Assembly (NCBI GenBank): GCA_036897485.1
Contig: JAYMTF010000500.1
Span: forward strand, 1-34,899
Reading direction: 5' to 3'
Source: Pelargonium nanum
Taxonomy: Eukaryota > Streptophyta > Magnoliopsida > Geraniales > Geraniaceae
DNA: 34,899 nucleotides
Every line of letters begins with the position of its first letter. Positions within the stretch are counted from its first letter, which is position 1. The notes below the pieces were generated by a model. It worked only from the letters and a program-made list of their open reading frames with translations, was not told where the DNA came from and ran no database searches. A program made the translations under genes and the position numbers. Below are positions 29,221 through 34,899 of this stretch, piece after piece.

Positions 29221-30247
29221 ACCCAAAACTCTTGTTTATCTGGTTAGTAGGGCCTTTCTAGTGTTAGATATTAGATTCAAAATGTGAATATTTTTGTCGT
29301 ATAAGAACATGTGGTTCTAAGGTGTGTGTAAACCCTTGATGATTTGATACACATGCATGAAGAAAGCGTTTGGAACAGTTTTTAATAGTTCCGATTAATT
29401 TGTATATGACATTGTAGAAATGGAGTTAGCAATTGTACACATGCATTGAAGGTAGGCAGATTTACAGACAATGTTTGGATTGTGGGTGTAAAATTTTATT
29501 GTGTAGTGGGTGTAGCATGATGTGTTGTAGTAACAGAATCTTGATTATTGTATTTGGTGAAATATCTATGGGCTGGAAGATTGATTTATCATCAATTTGG
29601 AATGTTTGCTCCTATGGGATATTGAAAGAGGAGGTATGGATCTGTTTTTAAAATTCATGAATTTTATTAGTGAAGAAGATAGTTTGAAGAAGTTAATATA
29701 CATGTGATTTAAAACCCTATCCAATTATACAGAAAAAGACGTTACGATATAGGTATTGAGGAAAACACGTGGTATGAATGAACTAGATATGCTATTTATG
29801 TAGTAACGATATGTAGTAAGGGTAGACTGAATGTACTATCAGGTATGAATACGGTAGCATTCAGGATGTAAAGAAATATGTGCATTTAAGAAGAGTGAGT
29901 TATTATAGAGGGAAGGTAGATGATGATGCAGGGAGTGAAAAATGCATCTGAAAGTGCCTTCGTAATGGAAGGTGGACATTAAAGTTGTTTAGAGAAGATG
30001 TAGGTCGCGGAAAAGCAGTACTTTCAAGATTTAGAATCCAATCATTTGACGTGGTTTGGATTTATTATGTTTCTACATAGGTCAAGTTGGTTTTTTGTAA
30101 TTGACAGTCTCGAAAATTGTAGAGTAGTTGTGTGAATGAATTGTTTTATTAGTGAATTAGATTGTGGGTTACTGAAGAGATTGTGCTTCCCGGAAACAAA
30201 ATGCGAAATATAGGGCTAGTGTATGAATAATGAAATGTGTAATACGA

Positions 30248-30264
30248 GTATATATATATATATA
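30248..30264. repeat. (TA)8 microsatellite
   Basis: Perfect alternating TA run in gene-free DNA. Confidence 0.85.
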
Positions 30265-32544
30265 GCATGATCTTATAGATTTTAAGGTTTAAAAGTATAC
30301 ATCTCATACTAATACTGTTGAGTTTGAATGTTTCAGGTACTGACAAATAGGATGGCAAGGCCTGAACAGGACTTCGCATTTGGGAAAAATTGAAATGTTG
30401 GTTTGTGATGCAGACTGAGATATGACTAGTTGTGTTAGTGTGTTAGTAATGTAAAAATGAGGTATTTATTTGTAAAGATCCTTATGAGAATGGTAGTTTT
30501 TGGTAATGTTAGAATGACGAATAGATGAATGAAAAGAACCTAATGATGTTGGTTGGTTTATAGTAATTGGTAGGTAAGGAATGTCTAAGTTGTGGCTGTA
30601 TGAATCCAAATTTTGTACTTCTATTGGATTTGAAATTTAAATCGAATTTTAGGGAGTGCTTGCTTTTCCACAAAAAGATGCACCTAGTGTACCATGAGAT
30701 GTTTCATATGGAAGTTTGAAAACTAAGTTTTGATTTGAGTAATAGAAATATGATAAAGAGACATTGGTTATGATCTGAACAAAATGTGCCCTTATGCCTT
30801 TTTTGCGATAAGTTTTTCTATATTTCATTGGGTATTGTAACGATCTTCAATATCATTTCCTAAACACTTGTGCATTTTGCACCACGATTTTGGATTTCAA
30901 ACAATCTGAGACCTTCCATTGTTAGGATAATCGATGATGTCTATATCACCATTTTAAAGATGTCTTTGTACTTGACATTTAGCAAGGTGTAGACAGTAGT
31001 TGCAGACCCATTTGCGTTTCCAAATTTCCTTACATAAGAAAGTTTGTTGACATACTACTTTATCCTCTACTTTTTCACTCAATTCATCAAATGTTTTTTT
31101 TTCTACTAAAAAATAATCATTTAGTCAATAGCGATGGATAATTTTTCAATGTTGTAGAGGCTCACACAAGATATAGTGAAAAGTGAGTGCATTAGTGAGA
31201 CATTGCAGTGGTAAGTCATTGCCACGTTTTCAGCAAAGTCTTGCATTCATTCATTGCTTTCTTAAAGCGGGTCACATAAATCTTGAGAGACCGGACATTC
31301 ACCAATATGATGTTTCTTAGATAAATTGATACTCATTTGTTGGAAGTGTACCACGAGAGAAATGGACTGAGAACCTCTGGGTAACTCATTCCCCCACCTT
31401 GATTCATTGAGAAGTGCAATTTAGAATCTCCAAATACATAGAGAGCGTACGGAATGCGCGACTTGCCTATTCCCATGAAAACCGTTATATTGCAGGCACG
31501 AGGTGTTAAGTTATTCCATAGTTTCTTGGCACGTGGGAGGAGTTAATAGCTCGGTGTTCCACATTTTAATTTATGCAACTTTGTATCGGAGTTTGATGGG
31601 CTAGTGAAGGTGAAGAGGAGGCACATTCCTCTTATGCACAAGTTGTGCTAGTAGGTGTACCCCTATTCAAGTTGATATTCTTTCTTATGTCAGAGCTCAT
31701 GCGCAAATATGTTTACTCGTCAATGTGGGGTCCACTCTTCTTCTAAGCATATCATCCATTAACGTAGGGACATTTGTGAGAGAACTTGAAGGTCGCAAAG
31801 AACGCAATGAAGATCTAAGATGAATACAAAGAATGCCATAAAGATCCAAATAACATAACATGTGTTCTTGTTTAGCTTTCAAAATGTTCTTGTCAATATA
31901 ACCTAATTGATACAATATTTTCCTCTTTAGCCATTAAAAAATAGTTAAAAATTAATAGTTTCTTGTATTTGTCCAATTGTACGAGTATATCAATCAACTT
32001 GATTCATATAAGTCTGTGTCATGAACCATTCTCTTATAAAAGGAAACGCACACCCGCTTGTGCGTGTTTTTGTGAGTTGGAGATTATCCTTATGTCCATG
32101 CATAACATGATTGTGCATTTTTCTCATGTCTATCATGAGCACGTCGATGCGCTAAGACGCACCCCATGCATGCGACGCTGGATTAGATGACACACTTGTG
32201 TCCGCTAAGCACGGTCATGTTCTTCGTTGCTCGGGTTTTTTTTATATTCAATTTATGCTTCTTTTGGCCTTCCTATTGGTGTAATTTGACCCCAATCCAG
32301 CTTCATGCTTATTAAACGCATTAAACCTGGCTAAGAAATAAAAAAATAAATGGAAAATACAAACCAAAAAATTAAAAGAAGAATTGGGTGTAAGACTAGG
32401 GTGGAAATATGGTATAAAAATGATGTTATTTTCGATCATGCATGTAATCACAAATTATGACATGCAATATTATCATAAATGTAGATGACTCGTGTGTTTA
32501 CAGAAGGGTGAGTGAGACGATGTTACTTAGAGATATATATTTTT

Positions 32545-32770
32545 TAATGAAAGGCTTATAAGAAAGCATTTATTAGAAGACAACAACATCCAACTGAAGA
32601 CATCAACCAGAAAGAGCGGTAGCGCAAAAGCTGCCTAGCTCTCGGTAATAGTATAAGGTAATAGAGCAAACATAGGTGCCCATCCAATATCAGAGAAAGC
32701 CATGTCAAATGATAACAAACGCATGTATCTAGGTCACCCAACTAGGGCCGGGGGCAAGTGTTGGGTCCGC
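32545..32770 (-). mobile_element. Possible LINE 3' end
   Basis: Read on the minus strand, a short frame ends in several stops, then AATAAA (complement of TTTATT near 32568) and a short A-rich end near 32545. This layout resembles the 3' part of a plant LINE, but no RNase H or reverse-transcriptase motif is clear and there is no long poly(A). Treat as tentative. Confidence 0.25.
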
Positions 32771-33436
32771 TAGTCCCAGTAAAAAACCACAAAAAAAATA
32801 TACAAACCATTAGCTAGGCCCCAAGCAAATCCGCAATAGGCTTGAATTTCTTGTTGTATTTAATTAGATCATCATATGCTCTCATTTGATTCACAATATC
32901 TTGAGATCCTTAACATGTTGCCATGTTGGCATGCACATCCTCCCCAACTTTCCTCTTTGTGTAGTGTCTATATTTTGACAGCTACCATAGTAAAAGAGTC
33001 ATGGTAGGACACTTGCAAAATAGTCCAAACTTTTTTGGTTATTGTTTCTTTGCAAACCTCTTGAATAAAAAAAAAAATAGTAAACAAGGTTTTGGAGTCC
33101 TTGATCAGTTGATCCTCTCCCTCAATATTTGCTCATCATCATTGTTGTAACCATTCTCCACCTGATCTCATAGATCTTCAAGACTGCAACTAAATTAAGA
33201 TCTTTATTTTGATATTACAATATTCATAGTTGTCTCCTTTAAATATTGGAATTGTAGGAATTAGTAACACCCATTGATCCCAATCCCACTGCTATTTTCC
33301 ATCTGATTTTGATTTTATGATATAACTCACAACACAAGCCCTCACAATGCTTAACAAACTTGATTAATAAAATTGAGAGAGAGAATTTTTGCTTATTCAT
33401 TTGGTTCTTTTACCAAGTACGTACCATTAAGCAAGC
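32771..33436. other. AT-rich spacer, nothing recognised
   Basis: No supported reading frame, RNA gene or transposon terminus was seen here. Confidence 0.45.
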
Positions 33437-33597
33437 TTTTTTTTTTTGGTGTAAACCACCGGTTTAATTCGGTTCGGGGCTTTAGTCACAGTTAAGGCTC
33501 GTCACCCCTCCCCATGAAAGTGATTAATGGAGATCGAACCTGAGAGCTCTTCCCACAATCTTAGCCTGATTTGCCAAAGCCACAACCCATTGGTAGC
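33437..33597 (-). mobile_element. tRNA-derived SINE
   Basis: On the minus strand the unit begins near AACCAATGGGTTGTGGC, has a box A-like TGGCTTTGGCAAATCAGG and, about 33 bases later, a box B GGTTCGATCTCC (complement of 33529-33540). It ends in an 11-base poly(A), seen as T at 33437-33447. Internal pol III boxes at tRNA-like spacing plus a 3' A tail fit a SINE. I could not find a convincing target-site duplication. Confidence 0.55.
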
Positions 33598-33644
33598 TGT
33601 ATAACATATGTGAAAATAAAAAACTAAACACAACTACCCCTCTA

Positions 33645-34011
33645 TTTTTTTTTTTGAAAGAAAATATTATATTTTATTAAATAAATATCATTTGATTACT
33701 ACTCGATGCTCAATATTGCGAGCCTGACATAGAACAACGGACCTAGCAATCGCATTGGTCACACCATTCGCAGACCGCTTCACAGACACAAATTCTATTC
33801 TATCACAGAATTGTGTTAAATCGTAACTACCCAACCCGAAAATCTTGATTTCGTCTTCTCGGGTTTTAACTTCAACAATGACATGAATAATATCAGTTTC
33901 AACGATAACCGATCGACATCCTTGAGTCCTTGCCGGTAACAATGCATCCCAGCAGCACCAAACAATACTTATCAAATCATAACAAAAACAACATCCAACA
34001 AGGGAAGACAA
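33645..34011 (-). mobile_element. 5'-truncated LINE end with RNase H-like remnant
   Basis: The minus-strand frame 34011-33688 carries an RVT_3-type RNase H segment: GCRSVIVETDIIHVIVEV, where the family usually has VESDS, then DLTQFCDRIEFVSVKRSANG and TNAIARSVV. The usual catalytic histidine position in the N-x-x-A-H-x-L-A motif appears as Asn, so the enzyme is probably dead. The stop is followed by AATAAA (complement of 33673-33678) and poly(A) (T at 33645-33655). This order, RNase H then short 3' UTR then A tail, is that of a plant L1-type LINE, here heavily 5'-truncated. A host-gene RNase H fragment is a less likely alternative. Confidence 0.6.
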
Positions 34012-34756
34012 ACCGAAACTTCCAACAAGAAAAGAGATACCAAAACTTCCAACAATAGAAAACAGACCACGATAGAAACAAACTATAATAAAAAGAAAAT
34101 ACTGAAATACAATTTAATACAAAATAACTTGAGAATAACTAATCTACCCGTAGTAAACACTCTCACAAACTAGCTAATAATATCCATAATGGATAATTAT
34201 TTATCTAAATATCAACTAAACATCTTGTAATAAAAATTGGCTAGTAAACCAAGGTGTTTGAGACGGCCCATGTACGGCGTTCCCTTACACATATATATTT
34301 TCTTTTTTCTGGCCGATGAAAAAATAACTAAACCTCCTAACTTCTAGCTAGCTTCATTTCAACACTTGTAAATCGTGTACACCATTTTTCACTATCATGC
34401 ATGCACCACTTCCATGAAGTTAGTTAAGTAAGTGATTTTTAATTGCTTCCTCGTCATCCTACATAACTGGAACATGATGCTAATTGTATTTTTAATAGGA
34501 TTAGTAATTTAAATAAGAATTTAGTTGATGATAGGATTAGTAATTTAAATGATAAGTTAGATGGGTACGAGGAATCCCATTATGAAATGATAGTTATCTC
34601 TAAGGGTTTATTTGTAGTTCGTTAGGCTTATTAGTGAGAGGGTCGAACATTTGGGTTTTAGCTTAGTTAATTGTTAGGTCTCATCTTTCTGCAATCATAT
34701 TTTCCTTTGAATATTACCGAATTGGAATTCTTTTCTCATTCTCGAACTCAATATTA
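34012..34756. other. AT-rich spacer with a short direct repeat
   Basis: Mostly gene-free. ATAGGATTAGTAATTTAAAT (20 bases) occurs twice, at 34495-34514 and 34531-34550, separated by 16 bases. CAAAACTTCCAACAA-like and CGAAACTTCCAACAA phrases also recur near 34015 and 34041, so the upstream edge of the LINE fragment is flanked by small duplications. Confidence 0.5.
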
Positions 34757-34899
34757 CTAGTTTTGGTACCCAGCTTCGCTCGGGTTTTCGCACTAAATAA
34801 TATATTAATGTTAACTAATCATTATTATAAAAAATAAATTTGATTGTATTTCTCTAGAATAAATTGGTTATCGCATTTTTTAATTGCTTGACCGACTAA
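34757..34899 (-). mobile_element. Probable Helitron 3' terminus, body runs off the window
   Basis: Read on the minus strand there is a GC-rich hairpin ACCCGAGCGAAGCTGGGT (complement of 34767-34784), seven bases, then CTAG followed by T (complement of 34756-34760, ACTAG). A short hairpin a few bases before CTRR, with T as the next base, is the Helitron 3' signature. The other end would be beyond the window, so the call rests on this one terminus. Confidence 0.45.

Larger units (their letters stand above)
28640..32544. other. Gene-poor AT-rich DNA without recognised genes
   Basis: About 3.9 kb where every reading frame is short and matches no family I know. Embedded simple repeats are listed separately, and there is a small hairpin, CGCACACCCGCTTGTGCG, at about 32047-32064. 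The sequence is probably decayed transposon DNA, but no ends, terminal repeats or protein motifs support a specific call. Confidence 0.45.

Noticed and set aside
29433..29651. Cys-rich 72-codon frame (CLDCGC, CSGC, CC)
   Set aside because: No conserved spacing of a known cysteine-rich peptide, no signal peptide, and it lies in decayed AT-rich DNA; likely chance.
31200..31920. Possible minus-strand retrotransposon gag around 31260-31500
   Set aside because: A 57-codon open stretch exists but no motif could be matched, and the flanking frames are closed by stops; not supportable.
32047..32064. CGCACACCCGCTTGTGCG hairpin as a terminator or small RNA
   Set aside because: Too short, isolated, and bacterial-type terminators are not expected in nuclear plant DNA.
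32963..33010. Possible CRISPR or tRNA gene in the tail region
   Set aside because: No array of spaced repeats and no cloverleaf-compatible box A/B pair outside the SINE at 33437-33597; this is nuclear plant DNA.

Overview
This window looks like nuclear DNA from a flowering plant, most likely a eudicot. The genes are split by many AT-rich GT..AG introns, and the encoded proteins match plant versions of their families. The intergenic DNA is AT-rich and full of plant-type transposon debris (Stowaway, Harbinger-like, Mutator-like, Ty3/gypsy, LINE, SINE and Helitron signatures). I found no bacterial-type operon, CRISPR array, rRNA or tRNA gene. The species cannot be named from sequence reading alone.

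Layout, all four genes on the + strand. (1) 1-650: ends of Mutator-like repeats and a tiny poly(A) retroposon scar in front of the first gene. (2) 815-12526: a complete 15-exon gene for DNA/RNA topoisomerase 3-beta (865 residues). Its introns hold a 149-bp tandem duplication and a perfect Harbinger-type MITE. (3) 12527-14194: a tandem repeat and three copies of an unusual palindromic MITE family with a GC-rich core. (4) 14195-21284: a complete 10-exon gene for a chloroplast S1-domain RNA-binding protein of the SRRP1 type (386 residues), with two Stowaway MITEs and a further palindromic MITE in introns. (5) 21285-24996: decayed Ty3/gypsy gag-protease sequence that stops where another palindromic-MITE pair begins, then a Mutator-like element with long inverted repeats and a 9-bp target duplication. 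(6) 24997-25816: a two-exon gene for a MazG-like dCTP pyrophosphatase. (7) 26686-27219 (possibly to 27715): a small C2-domain protein. (8) 27716-34899: a gene-poor tail with short repeats, a tRNA-derived SINE, the 3' end of a LINE with an RNase H remnant, and a probable Helitron 3' terminus near the window edge.

The genes are ordinary housekeeping functions: relief of DNA/RNA topological stress, chloroplast RNA handling, nucleotide-pool cleaning, and probable membrane or signalling binding. They do not form an evident pathway or cluster. I see no new multi-gene system. The most distinctive signal is the palindromic MITE family, with at least six copies. At two loci about 10 kb apart it occurs as inverted pairs with the same order of core orientations and the same CT-rich/TATATA spacer. 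Exon limits come from reading frames, splice consensus and recalled family sequence; no alignment was run.
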